Shown: positions 1-5,754, counted from the first letter of the stretch. The stretch is 10,252 nt of DNA from Clostridiales bacterium (GCA_021203425.1 JAJQBF010000244.1:1-10252), one strand, 5' to 3'. A program made the numbers and translations. The notes: generated by a model not told the origin, from the letters alone.

Positions 1-49
1 GTGGATATTTTATATAATTTTAAAAAATTTCCGAAAAGAGCTTAATTGT

Positions 50-86
50 CAAAAATTAAACCGCCCTACATACATATAGAACGGTT
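50..86 (-). terminator. Terminator of the spoVA operon
   Basis: Read on the minus strand, AACCGTTCTA pairs with TAGGGCGGTT (10 bp, including two G-U pairs) around an 8-base loop. It is followed by TTAATTTTTG. The hairpin begins about 18 bases past the spoVAE stop, where the end of the sporulation operon is expected. The G-U pairs form only in minus-strand RNA, which agrees with the direction of the operon. Bases 1-49 beyond it hold no gene that I can support. Confidence 0.7.
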
Positions 87-103
87 CCTTATTTCCTTAA
101 TGT

Positions 104-457
104 TTATTTTTCTTTGGGGCTGAATATAAGAGCTGATATGAAGGCAAAGACAATTGCCACTGTTATTCCTCCTGAGGCGCTTTTTAAGCCGCCGGTTAAG
201 GCTCCGGCAAAACCTCGGCTGTCGACTTCAGCCTTTACCCCTTTGGCAAGTGTGTTTCCGAAACCCGGAAGGGGAACCGACGCTCCGGCTCCGGCAAAAT
301 CTATCAGCTTGTCATACCAGCCCAGTCCGCCCAAAAGACAGCCGGCTACAACAAAAAGAACAAGTATTCTGGCAGAAGTCAGCTTTGTTTTGTCAATTAA
401 AATCTGCCCTATAACGCAGATTATGCCGCCTACGGCAAAAGCCTTAACATAGTCCAC
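104..457 (-). CDS. spoVAE: Stage V sporulation protein AE (SpoVAE/SpoVAEB), small membrane protein
   Basis: A 117-residue integral membrane protein of the SpoVAC/SpoVAEB family, part of the forespore inner-membrane complex that carries Ca-dipicolinic acid into the spore and releases it at germination. Hydrophobic segments lie at about residues 3-20, 29-48 and 85-110. Family motifs are visible: GGIICVIGQ near the N-terminus, GLGWYDKL, and VPLPGFGN in the middle. It resembles SpoVAC upstream in both the GQ.LI and GLGWY motifs, so the two are paralogues. The start is GTG at 457, chosen because AGGAGGG (464-470) lies six bases before it and the downstream protein matches the family. Only one base separates it from the spoVAD stop, so translation is probably coupled. 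It is the last gene of the operon; no spoVAF follows within the window. Confidence 0.93.
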   Translation of the reverse strand: MDYVKAFAVGGIICVIGQILIDKTKLTSARILVLFVVAGCLLGGLGWYDKLIDFAGAGASVPLPGFGNTLAKGVKAEVDSRGFAGALTGGLKSASGGITVAIVFAFISALIFSPKEK

Positions 458-458
458 T

Positions 459-1469
459 TTAAGCCCTCCTTTCGATTCTCAAAAGATGACAAATTCCCAT
501 AATGTTTTCCCCCTGCATAACGCTTGTGGGGTTCATAAGGGCGCCTGTCGGAACAAACAATATTTTTTTATATGCCCCTTCAAGAAACTTTTTAAATATA
601 AACGAAAACACAGCCGCCGAACAGCCACAGCCGCTCCCTCCGGCATGGGTATCCTGTTTTTTGCCGTCATAAATCAAAATTCCGCAGTCACGGTGAATTT
701 CGCTTATATCACAGTCTTTTTCCTTTAAAAGTTTTATTAGAAGAGCCTGTCCTACAGTTCCCAAATCTCCTGTATAAATTCTGTCATAATCGGAAGGCTT
801 AACTCCGAAATCCTTTAAATGATTGTAGATTATATCAGCGGCTGCCGGCGCCATTGCCGCTCCCATATTATTGGCATCTGTTATTCCCAAATCAACAATT
901 CTTCCTGAGGTTACTCCCGTTATTACAACAGGGCTTTTCTCTTTTGACAAAACAGCTGCTCCGGCTCCGGTGACTGTCCAAGTGGAAGTTTGAGGACGCT
1001 GGTTTCCCAGTTCCGTAGGAAAGCGAAACTGTTTTTCGGCGGCGCAAAAATGGCTTGAAGTCTCACAGACAATATTTTTGCCCCAGCCTCCGTCTATAAA
1101 AGCCGCCCCAAGAGCAAGGCTTTCTCCGAAGGTGGAACAGGCACCATACAGCCCGAAAAAGGGGCGGTTAAATTTTTTTACACCGTAACAGGAGGCCGCC
1201 GCCTGATTTTGTAAATCGCCTGCAAGAATATAATCTATTTCTCCCGTATTTAAGGCGGCTTTTTTTATAACTTCCTCTACTGCTTTTTCGGCAAATTTTG
1301 TTTCTGCCTTCTCCCATGTTTTTTCTCCGTAGAGATTGTCGTTTACTCTTATATCGAAATATTCTCCCAAAGGACCTTCTCCCTCCATTGTTCCCACAAC
1401 GGAAGAAACAGTTTTTATATTTACGGGGTTTGAAAATTTTACGGAATATAAACCTGTTTTTTCTGCCAT
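459..1469 (-). CDS. spoVAD: Stage V sporulation protein AD (SpoVAD), dipicolinic-acid-binding protein
   Basis: A 336-residue soluble protein with the thiolase-like fold of 3-oxoacyl-ACP synthases, close to the usual SpoVAD length (about 338). In Bacillus SpoVAD binds dipicolinic acid and works with SpoVAC and SpoVAE in DPA uptake at the forespore inner membrane. Visible motifs include GLYGACSTFGESLALG (about residues 106-121, the thiolase-type Cys loop), TGAGAAVLS, the MGAAMAPAAAD stretch, HAGGSGCGCSA near residue 276, and a C-terminal PTGALMNP. No membrane segment or signal peptide is evident. The ATG at 1469 follows GAGGT that lies within the end of spoVAC, and the gap to spoVAC is three bases. 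It is unlikely to be a metabolic thiolase, given the SpoVAD-specific motifs and position. Confidence 0.96.
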   Translation of the reverse strand: MAEKTGLYSVKFSNPVNIKTVSSVVGTMEGEGPLGEYFDIRVNDNLYGEKTWEKAETKFAEKAVEEVIKKAALNTGEIDYILAGDLQNQAAASCYGVKKFNRPFFGLYGACSTFGESLALGAAFIDGGWGKNIVCETSSHFCAAEKQFRFPTELGNQRPQTSTWTVTGAGAAVLSKEKSPVVITGVTSGRIVDLGITDANNMGAAMAPAAADIIYNHLKDFGVKPSDYDRIYTGDLGTVGQALLIKLLKEKDCDISEIHRDCGILIYDGKKQDTHAGGSGCGCSAAVFSFIFKKFLEGAYKKILFVPTGALMNPTSVMQGENIMGICHLLRIERRA

Positions 1470-1472
1470 ATA

Positions 1473-1925
1473 TTACCTCACAAAACAATAAATTATTCCC
1501 ACAAGAATTGACGTCAGTGTACCGTACAGTATTACAGGACCGGCTACAATAAATATTTTTGCCCCAAGACCTAAAATTAAGCCCTCTTTTTTAAATTCCA
1601 CAGCCGGAGCGGTTACGGAATTTGAAAAGCCGGTTATGGGTACGATTGACCCGGCGCCGCAGAACTTTCCTATTTTGCTGTACCACCCAAGACCGGTAAG
1701 AAAAGATGCCTCTCCTATTAAAATTACGGAAACAAGCATATTTCTGCTTTCGGCAACAATGCCGCAGGCGGAAAACACATTTATGAGAAACTGCCCTATA
1801 CAGCAGATAAGCCCTCCGCTGACAAAGGCTTTCAGACAGTTTTTTAAAATAGGGCTGTTGGGAGATGCCTCTTTTACAAGCTTATCATATTCTTTATCGG
1901 ATTTTAAAATTTCTCTCTTCCCCAT
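1473..1925 (-). CDS. spoVAC: Stage V sporulation protein AC (SpoVAC), membrane channel component
   Basis: A 150-residue membrane protein, the same length as Bacillus SpoVAC, which has been reported to act as a mechanosensitive channel for Ca-DPA release. A hydrophilic N-terminus of about 30 residues is followed by hydrophobic segments around 33-55, 60-80 and 118-145. Family motifs are GGLICCIGQFLIN, TGLGWYSKIG and SIVPITGFSNSVTAPAVEFKKEG (split here only by reading). The frame stays open upstream to 2126, but that extension overlaps spoVAB and has no SpoVAC character. The ATG at 1925 is preceded by GGAGGAGG nine bases upstream and gives the family N-terminus, so it is preferred. The spoVAB stop lies 17 bases upstream, with the ribosome binding site directly after it. 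Confidence 0.94.
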   Translation of the reverse strand: MGKREILKSDKEYDKLVKEASPNSPILKNCLKAFVSGGLICCIGQFLINVFSACGIVAESRNMLVSVILIGEASFLTGLGWYSKIGKFCGAGSIVPITGFSNSVTAPAVEFKKEGLILGLGAKIFIVAGPVILYGTLTSILVGIIYCFVR

Positions 1926-1942
1926 AGATAAATACCTCCTCC

Positions 1943-2374
1943 TTACATGAAATAAAACCCGGGAACGAAATAATAAAGCAGTGAGCCTGTAAGCTTTCCC
2001 AAGGCTATAGCGCAGACAAACCATCTCATTCCCTGCTGTAATCTGACTCTTCTTGCCAAAATGGGAATTATGTTTAAAACCTCGGTAAGAGACACAGCTA
2101 AGGAACCGTAAAATATGCCTATGCAAAGGCTCAAAAATATCACAACGTAAGGGTTTAAGGGCAGATAAAAATCGAAATAAGGGTCACAGCCTCCTATAAT
2201 TCCTCCGGCAATTATTGCCTCTTCATATAGTTTTATATATTTCTTTGTTCCTGTTTTTTGGGCAAGTCTGGGCACAACCCCAATAATAGCTATAAAAGCA
2301 ACGACCGCTCCGGCAACGAACACCCCCGAACCTAAGCCTATAAAAACAAGAACCGCCGCTTTTAAAATATCCAT
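1943..2374 (-). CDS. spoVAB: Stage V sporulation protein AB (SpoVAB), membrane protein
   Basis: A 143-residue polytopic membrane protein matching SpoVAB in length (about 141) and in order between spoVAA and spoVAC. About four hydrophobic segments are seen, near residues 7-33, 52-66, 72-95 and 115-140. Recognisable motifs are GLGSGVFVAGAVVAF, VPRLAQKTGT and ARRVRLQQGM. The precise role of SpoVAB in DPA transport is not settled for the family. The ATG at 2374 shares one base with a TGA that closes the original spoVAA reading frame (TGATG). Its own ribosome binding site is weak (GGCGGTGA), so translation probably depends on ribosomes arriving from spoVAA. The one-base shift in spoVAA ends that gene about 70 bases earlier and could therefore lower SpoVAB synthesis. 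Confidence 0.92.
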   Translation of the reverse strand: MDILKAAVLVFIGLGSGVFVAGAVVAFIAIIGVVPRLAQKTGTKKYIKLYEEAIIAGGIIGGCDPYFDFYLPLNPYVVIFLSLCIGIFYGSLAVSLTEVLNIIPILARRVRLQQGMRWFVCAIALGKLTGSLLYYFVPGFYFM

Positions 2375-2477
2375 CAGCTTTCACCGCCCTTTTTGTTAAG
2401 GGTATCTATTATATTATCTGTTACTTCCGATTCATAAACAGACATTTCAACCTCTATTGGGGTCGGGTCGTCTGTTA
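2374..2477 (-). pseudogene. spoVAA: Out-of-frame C-terminal end of spoVAA
   Basis: Starting directly after the A8 tract (2478-2485 on this strand) and dropping one A, the minus strand reads ITDDPTPIEVEMSVYESEV and then about 17 more residues. It ends at a TGA (2376-2374) that overlaps the spoVAB ATG. The DPTPIEVEM stretch corresponds to the conserved C-terminal tail of SpoVAA after the PYSIG...FFNH membrane segment. Restoring the frame gives about 204 residues, against about 206 in Bacillus. This tail is not translated in the frame of the upstream part as the sequence stands. Confidence 0.85.
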
Positions 2478-2989
2478 TTTTTTTTGCCCGAGAAATGATT
2501 GAAAAAGACAATTATGCCCAAAGCAAGACCTATTGAATAGGGCAGGTCTATAAGCATAGGATTTTCTATTTTTTCATTAAAGAATATATAATAATAGTTT
2601 TCGAAAACCGTTGAAATCTGTGCGTCGGAGTGAAAGCTCATAATAGCAGTGGCGGAGCCTGTTAAAAGAACGACAGAGACAAAAATAACCTTAACCCAGA
2701 GAATAAGACTGTTTTGCTTTTCTTCTTTGGGAGAATATTCTATTACTATGTCGGTTTCCCCTAAATTGTTTATAGTATGCCCGGGCAGAGCCGAATTTGT
2801 TTTTGCTGTAATATCCATAACGGATATAAGATAATTTTTCTTTTTATCTCCGTCTAATGTAATCAGCTTTATGTTTTCCACTCGGCTTTTAAGCCCGCCC
2901 TCTGCCAAAACCTCGGCGGCGTCTTTAATTCTCACATCACTATGCCCTGTTATATTGATTTTTTTCTGAGGCTTTATATAAATATTCAT
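2447..2989 (-). CDS. spoVAA: Stage V sporulation protein AA (SpoVAA), C-terminus frameshifted
   Basis: SpoVAA is a membrane protein of the forespore SpoVA system for dipicolinic acid transport. As read it has 180 residues: a soluble N-terminal part (about 1-95), then hydrophobic segments at about 97-118 and 150-165. The conserved LPYSIGLALGIIVFFNHF sequence lies near the end. After GKK the frame runs into a non-family tail (NNRRPDPNRG) and stops. The break falls exactly at an A8 run (2478-2485): with seven A residues the frame continues into the conserved DDPTPIEVEM tail and ends in a TGATG overlap with spoVAB. The ATG at 2989 follows AGGTG five bases upstream and lies 46 bases after sigF. 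I found no convincing sigma-G promoter in that gap. The shift may be a sequencing or assembly error, a recent indel, or a site of slippage. Confidence 0.9.
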   Translation of the reverse strand: MNIYIKPQKKINITGHSDVRIKDAAEVLAEGGLKSRVENIKLITLDGDKKKNYLISVMDITAKTNSALPGHTINNLGETDIVIEYSPKEEKQNSLILWVKVIFVSVVLLTGSATAIMSFHSDAQISTVFENYYYIFFNEKIENPMLIDLPYSIGLALGIIVFFNHFSGKKNNRRPDPNRG

Positions 2990-3035
2990 AATATCACCTG
3001 AGCCTATTATTTATAAATCCTCAAAAAATATTCCC

Positions 3036-3752
3036 TTACATAGCAAACTTGTTTCGAATATTTTTTAAAATTTTTTTCTCGAGCCTTGAAACCTGAACCT
3101 GTGACACCACTATTTTTTTCGAAACCTCCGTCTGGGTTTTGTCTTCATAATATCTGAGACGGATAATTTCTCTGTCTCTTTCGTCAAGCTCATCAATTGC
3201 CTGACGGAGAATTATGCTATTGTCTATTTTGTCACTTTCATCTTTTGCGGCAAGTCTGTCAAGCTTATAAAGTGTCTGTCCGTCATTTCTGTAAATTTCA
3301 GCATCAAGCGATTCAACCTCTCTTACAGCCTCAGAGGCAATAATAATTTCCTCACAGCTGACATTAAGCTCCTTCGCCATCTCTTTAAGATCCGGCTCAC
3401 GACCTAATTTTTTCCTCAGGTCTTCAACGGCATATTTCTCCTTTACCGCAAGCTCCTTTAAACTTCTTGACACCTTAACTCTTCCGTCGTCTCTTAAAAA
3501 TCTCTTTATCTCCCCCATAACCATAGGTACGGCATATGTGGAAAGCTTTACGTCAAAGCTTAAATCAAATTTTTTTATGCACTTTATAAAGCCGATTGCT
3601 CCAAGCTGATAGAGATCTTCCGGTTCCGCCCCTCGGCCGTTAAATTTTTTTACGATGCTCCAGATAAGCCCCGAATTGTCGCTTATAAGCTTTTCGAGAG
3701 CTTTATTGTCTCCCTTTTGGGCTTTTAAAATTAAATTGTTTGTGCTTTCCAT
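3036..3752 (-). CDS. sigF: RNA polymerase sporulation sigma factor SigF (SpoIIAC)
   Basis: A 238-residue sigma-70 family factor that directs the first forespore-specific transcription after asymmetric division. Region 2 covers about residues 35-110, with DLYQLGAIGFIKCIKKFD (core binding) and LSTYAVPMVMGEIKRFLRDDG (-10 recognition). Region 3 follows, with KELAVKEKY and LGREPDLKEMA. Region 4 is about 185-236, with LDERDREIIRLRYYEDKTQTEVSKKI (split here only by reading) and the helix-turn-helix SQVQVSRLEKKILKNI. SigF rather than SigG or SigB is supported by its place directly after spoIIAB and ahead of spoVA, the order known in Bacillus. The ATG at 3752 is four bases past the spoIIAB stop, and its ribosome binding site overlaps that stop. 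Activity should be set by SpoIIAB binding rather than by transcription alone. Confidence 0.97.
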   Translation of the reverse strand: MESTNNLILKAQKGDNKALEKLISDNSGLIWSIVKKFNGRGAEPEDLYQLGAIGFIKCIKKFDLSFDVKLSTYAVPMVMGEIKRFLRDDGRVKVSRSLKELAVKEKYAVEDLRKKLGREPDLKEMAKELNVSCEEIIIASEAVREVESLDAEIYRNDGQTLYKLDRLAAKDESDKIDNSIILRQAIDELDERDREIIRLRYYEDKTQTEVSKKIVVSQVQVSRLEKKILKNIRNKFAM

Positions 3753-3756
3753 AGGC

Positions 3757-3762
3757 TCACCT
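3757..3762 (-). promoter_or_regulatory. sigF ribosome binding site overlapping the spoIIAB stop codon
   Basis: On the minus strand AGGTGA forms the last codon (AGG) and the stop (TGA) of spoIIAB, and also the Shine-Dalgarno sequence for the sigF ATG four bases further on. Ribosomes ending spoIIAB sit on the sigF start site. This fits coupled synthesis of the anti-sigma factor and its target. Confidence 0.75.
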
Positions 3763-4173
3763 GTAATTTTTTGACATAATTACCTTTGTGAATTTTCCCT
3801 TTTCCGATTCTACTTTTAACTCGTCGGTAAAGGTTTCCATAACCGTAAAGCCTATGCCGGCTCTGTTTTCCGACGGCTTAGTGGAATAAAGAGGGGTTCG
3901 GGCTAATGTTATGTCTTCTATGCCTTTTCCGAAATCGGTTATTTCTATGTAAACACAGCGTTCATCGGCTGTCATCTTCATTTCTATTTCTCCCAAGCCG
4001 CCTTCGTAGCCATGGACAATACTGTTTGTAACTGCCTCAGAAACTACTGTTTTTATATCGTCTATAAAATCCAAATCGGAATTTTTGTTCATTACAAAGG
4101 CTGCCGCCGTAAGCCTTGCAAAGCTCTCGTTTTCCGGCAGAGCGGAAAATTTAATATATGCACTGTTTTCCAT
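3757..4173 (-). CDS. spoIIAB: Anti-sigma F factor SpoIIAB, serine protein kinase
   Basis: A GHKL-fold ATP-binding protein that holds sigma-F inactive and phosphorylates SpoIIAA. From the ATG at 4173 it has 138 residues. The NESFAR segment (15-20) contains the conserved Arg20. The N-box is SEAVTNSIVHGYE (Glu46, Asn50), the G1 box DFGKGIED, and the G2 box RAGIGFTVME. A TTG start at 4179 is possible and would add two residues, but AGGAGGG (4182-4188) is only three bases from it. The ATG lies at a normal eight bases and gives the family N-terminus, so I chose it. The stop of spoIIAA lies just upstream of this ATG, with two bases between. The gene sits between its two partners, spoIIAA and sigF. 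Confidence 0.96.
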   Translation of the reverse strand: MENSAYIKFSALPENESFARLTAAAFVMNKNSDLDFIDDIKTVVSEAVTNSIVHGYEGGLGEIEMKMTADERCVYIEITDFGKGIEDITLARTPLYSTKPSENRAGIGFTVMETFTDELKVESEKGKFTKVIMSKNYR

Positions 4174-4175
4174 AA

Positions 4176-4526
4176 TCAAAGCCCTCCTTTTTCTATGGCG
4201 AGTATGGCTTGGTCAACTGTGGGGCAAATTTTAATAATCTTAAGAAGACCCGATATTTCAAGAATTTTTCTTGTGTTCCCGTTTACATTAACAAAAGCGG
4301 TTTTTCCGCCGCTTAACATACACAGCTTATATTTGCCTAAAATATAGCCGATTCCCGGGCTGTCTATGAATGTTACACGGCTTAAATCAAAAATTATATT
4401 GCTTGGTTTTTTGCGCCTTATTTGAATATCTTCTTTGTTTCGAAATTTTTCTATGTTAAAGTGGTCAAGCTCCCCTATGGGAGAAATGATAAGTATATTT
4501 TTATAAAATTCCAGTCTTATGTTCAT
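4176..4526 (-). CDS. spoIIAA: Anti-sigma F factor antagonist SpoIIAA
   Basis: A 116-residue single STAS-domain protein. Unphosphorylated SpoIIAA displaces sigma-F from SpoIIAB; SpoIIAB inactivates it by serine phosphorylation, and SpoIIE reverses this in the forespore. The phosphorylation site is Ser56 in VTFIDSPGIGYILGKY, the counterpart of Ser58 in Bacillus SpoIIAA. The usual DS[ST]G motif reads DSPG here, a proline next to the phospho-serine, which is unusual. The N-terminal strand pair (RLEFYKNILIISPIGELD) is typical of the domain. The ATG at 4526 has AGGAGG six bases upstream. It is the first gene of the operon, and a candidate promoter lies just upstream. Confidence 0.95.
   Translation of the reverse strand: MNIRLEFYKNILIISPIGELDHFNIEKFRNKEDIQIRRKKPSNIIFDLSRVTFIDSPGIGYILGKYKLCMLSGGKTAFVNVNGNTRKILEISGLLKIIKICPTVDQAILAIEKGGL
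4182..4188 (-). promoter_or_regulatory. spoIIAB ribosome binding site, decides the start codon
   Basis: AGGAGGG on the minus strand lies eight bases before the ATG at 4173 and only three before the in-frame TTG at 4179. The spacing favours the ATG. The site is inside the last codons of spoIIAA, so the two genes are probably coupled. Confidence 0.7.
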
Positions 4527-4560
4527 ATATTTCCTCCTATGTAATTATTTTCCATATACA

Positions 4561-4588
4561 ATTATAAATTATCCGTATATTTTTTCAA
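4561..4588 (-). promoter_or_regulatory. Candidate promoter of the spoIIA operon
   Basis: On the minus strand TTGAAA (4588-4583) and TATAAT (4566-4561) are separated by 16 bases, which would start transcription near 4554, about 28 bases before spoIIAA. This has sigma-A form. In Bacillus spoIIA is read by sigma-H under Spo0A, so the match may be chance in an A+T-rich stretch. Confidence 0.4.
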
Positions 4589-4724
4589 GCAAAAACGGCA
4601 AACAAATTTACTCATTATTTTTAAAACTACAGGTTAGAGAATCGGGGCATTTATAGTATGGTGGTATGCGGCACATTTGGAAGTTTACTTACGAAAACGG
4701 TGTTTTTGGTTTGTTAAAAAATTC

Positions 4725-4753
4725 TTGACAAATACAGGCAGTTATAATATAAT
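4725..4753 (+). promoter_or_regulatory. Sigma-A promoter for the DUF177-rpmF operon
   Basis: TTGACA (4725-4730) and TATAAT (4748-4753) are both perfect consensus hexamers with an ideal 17-base spacer. Transcription should start near 4760, leaving a leader of about 75 bases before the ATG at 4836. Confidence 0.85.
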
Positions 4754-4835
4754 AATCTCTGGACTGTTTTATTTAGCCTGAATAAGAGCTTTCCGGCGAA
4801 GGCGGCTGCTTTCGGGTTTTAAGGAGATATATAAT

Positions 4836-5321
4836 ATGAAGATTTATATAGACAAGCTTACGGCAGACGGCGAAAAAAAGGTTGAAATTCAGAGGGAGGT
4901 TCAAATTCCGAAGTCATATTCCGAATTTACGGCTGTTCCCGTTAGGCTCAGCGGAAAGCTTAAAGAGTCAGCACCGGAAATTTATTCTTTCGAGGGTAAA
5001 GTTTCGGCAGACTTAAGGCTCAAATGTGATTCGTGTCTTACTGAATTTTCCAAAACCATAGAGTTCTCTGTTTTTGAAATTTTCAAGAAGGGAACGGATA
5101 ACGATGAAGAGCGTTATACTTATTCAAACAGGGTAATTGACTTTGAACCTTTCGTATATACTGAGCTTTTGCTTAATTTCCCCATGAAAAATCTTTGCAG
5201 AGATGACTGTAAGGGTTTGTGTATAAAATGCGGGCATAATTTAAACGAAGGCGACTGCGGCTGCGACAGGTTTATAGGAAACCCCGAATTTGAAAAATTG
5301 AAATCTTTAAATTTACAGTAA
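4836..5321 (+). CDS. DUF177 / YceD (YlbN) family zinc-ribbon-like protein
   Basis: A 161-residue protein of the DUF177 (YceD/YlbN) family, which is nearly always encoded just before rpmF; in other bacteria and plants members are linked to 23S rRNA accumulation. Its precise reaction is unknown. Cysteines are arranged as in the family: CDSC at 64-67, then LCRDDCKGLCIKCGHNLNEG with Cys121, 125, 129 and 132, and CGC at 141-143, suggesting metal binding. No membrane segment or signal peptide is present, so it is probably cytoplasmic. AAGGAG lies about nine bases before the ATG. The gap to rpmF is over 200 bases, much wider than usual, because a structured element starts at the last base of the stop codon. 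Confidence 0.9.
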   Translation: MKIYIDKLTADGEKKVEIQREVQIPKSYSEFTAVPVRLSGKLKESAPEIYSFEGKVSADLRLKCDSCLTEFSKTIEFSVFEIFKKGTDNDEERYTYSNRVIDFEPFVYTELLLNFPMKNLCRDDCKGLCIKCGHNLNEGDCGCDRFIGNPEFEKLKSLNLQ

Positions 5322-5486
5322 CAGTTCAGCTGTGGTTTTTCGGCAGAGACTTCTGTGTAAACTAGTTTATTAAAGAAGTTTCTGTCGAAAAACCACGAGC
5401 GGAGCGCCGAATAACGAGCAAAAATTGAATTTCGAAGAAATGCCGGCTGCGTCAGCAGACGCTTTGCGAGTTATTGGCTGAACTGT
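5321..5486 (+). repeat. Structured inverted-repeat element 1 between the DUF177 gene and rpmF
   Basis: The 166-base element is closed by ACAGTTCAGC (5321-5330) and GCTGAACTGT (5477-5486). Directly inside the left end is a 23-bp hairpin (5332-5354 with 5374-5396) whose only two imperfect positions are G-U pairs in plus-strand RNA. Next comes a stem AATAACGAGCAAA / TTTGCGAGTTATT (5410-5422 with 5463-5475), perfectly paired except for a tandem GA/GA. This stem encloses two small hairpins: ATTTC-GAA-GAAAT (5429-5441) and GCGTC-AGCA-GACGC (5449-5462). Nearly all bases outside a 13-base linker (5397-5409) and the loops are paired. There is no open reading frame of note. It may be a small mobile repeat or a structured RNA; I do not recognise it. 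It is transcribed with the operon. Confidence 0.7.
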
Positions 5487-5520
5487 AACAATTTATGAAA
5501 GATTCAGAATATGTGTAAGC

Positions 5521-5528
5521 GGGAGGTG
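5521..5528 (+). promoter_or_regulatory. rpmF ribosome binding site, decides the start codon
   Basis: GGGAGGTG lies six bases before the ATG at 5535. An in-frame ATG at 5511 precedes this site and would add eight residues foreign to bL32, so 5535 is the start. Confidence 0.8.
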
Positions 5529-5534
5529 TTTAAA

Positions 5535-5720
5535 ATGTCAATTTGTCCTAAGGGCAGAACGTCAAAGTCTAAGAAGAATAAGAGAAAGGCTCAGAGCTGG
5601 AAAATTGTTACACCTACACTTGTAGTGTGCAGCGAATGCGGCGAATTAATGCAGCCTCACAGAGCGTGCAGAAAATGCGGCTCTTACAAGAAGAGAACAG
5701 TCGTAGAAGTCGAAGATTAA
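5535..5720 (+). CDS. rpmF: 50S ribosomal protein L32 (bL32), zinc-binding form
   Basis: A 61-residue basic protein of the large ribosomal subunit. The N-terminus has the family sequence RTSKSKKNKRKAQSW; the usual MAVPKR start is replaced by MSICPKG. The C-terminal half has a complete zinc ribbon, CSEC-x9-CRKC, so this is the cysteine-containing (C+) form. It follows a DUF177 gene on the same strand, the standard pairing. It is flanked on both sides by structured elements (5321-5486 and 5755-5925), and a strong terminator (5931-5962) lies downstream. Confidence 0.96.
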   Translation: MSICPKGRTSKSKKNKRKAQSWKIVTPTLVVCSECGELMQPHRACRKCGSYKKRTVVEVED

Positions 5721-5754
5721 TAAGATTATACGCCACATGATTGACAGAAACCGT

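Larger units (their letters stand above)
4527..4835. other. Divergent intergenic region between spoIIA and the DUF177-rpmF genes
   Basis: These 309 bases hold no credible gene. The right part carries a strong plus-strand promoter (4725-4753) and a leader of about 75 bases. The left part has a weaker minus-strand promoter-like pair (4561-4588). Bases 4620-4720 show nothing that I can identify. I looked for a sigma-H promoter and Spo0A boxes, expected for spoIIA from Bacillus, and found no full match. Confidence 0.6.

Noticed and set aside
114..452. Plus-strand open frame opposite spoVAE
   Set aside because: spoVAE is a clear family member with a good start; the opposite frame is low-complexity and has no ribosome binding site.
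1926..2126. Upstream extension of the spoVAC frame by 67 residues
   Set aside because: It overlaps spoVAB on the same strand, has no SpoVAC-like sequence, and the strong ribosome binding site lies before the ATG at 1925.
4594..4600. Possible Spo0A box AACGGCA upstream of spoIIA
   Set aside because: Only five of seven consensus positions match, which is expected by chance in a region of this size.
4725..4748. Use of the first TATAAT (4743-4748) as the -10
   Set aside because: The spacer would be 12 bases; the overlapping second TATAAT (4748-4753) gives the ideal 17.
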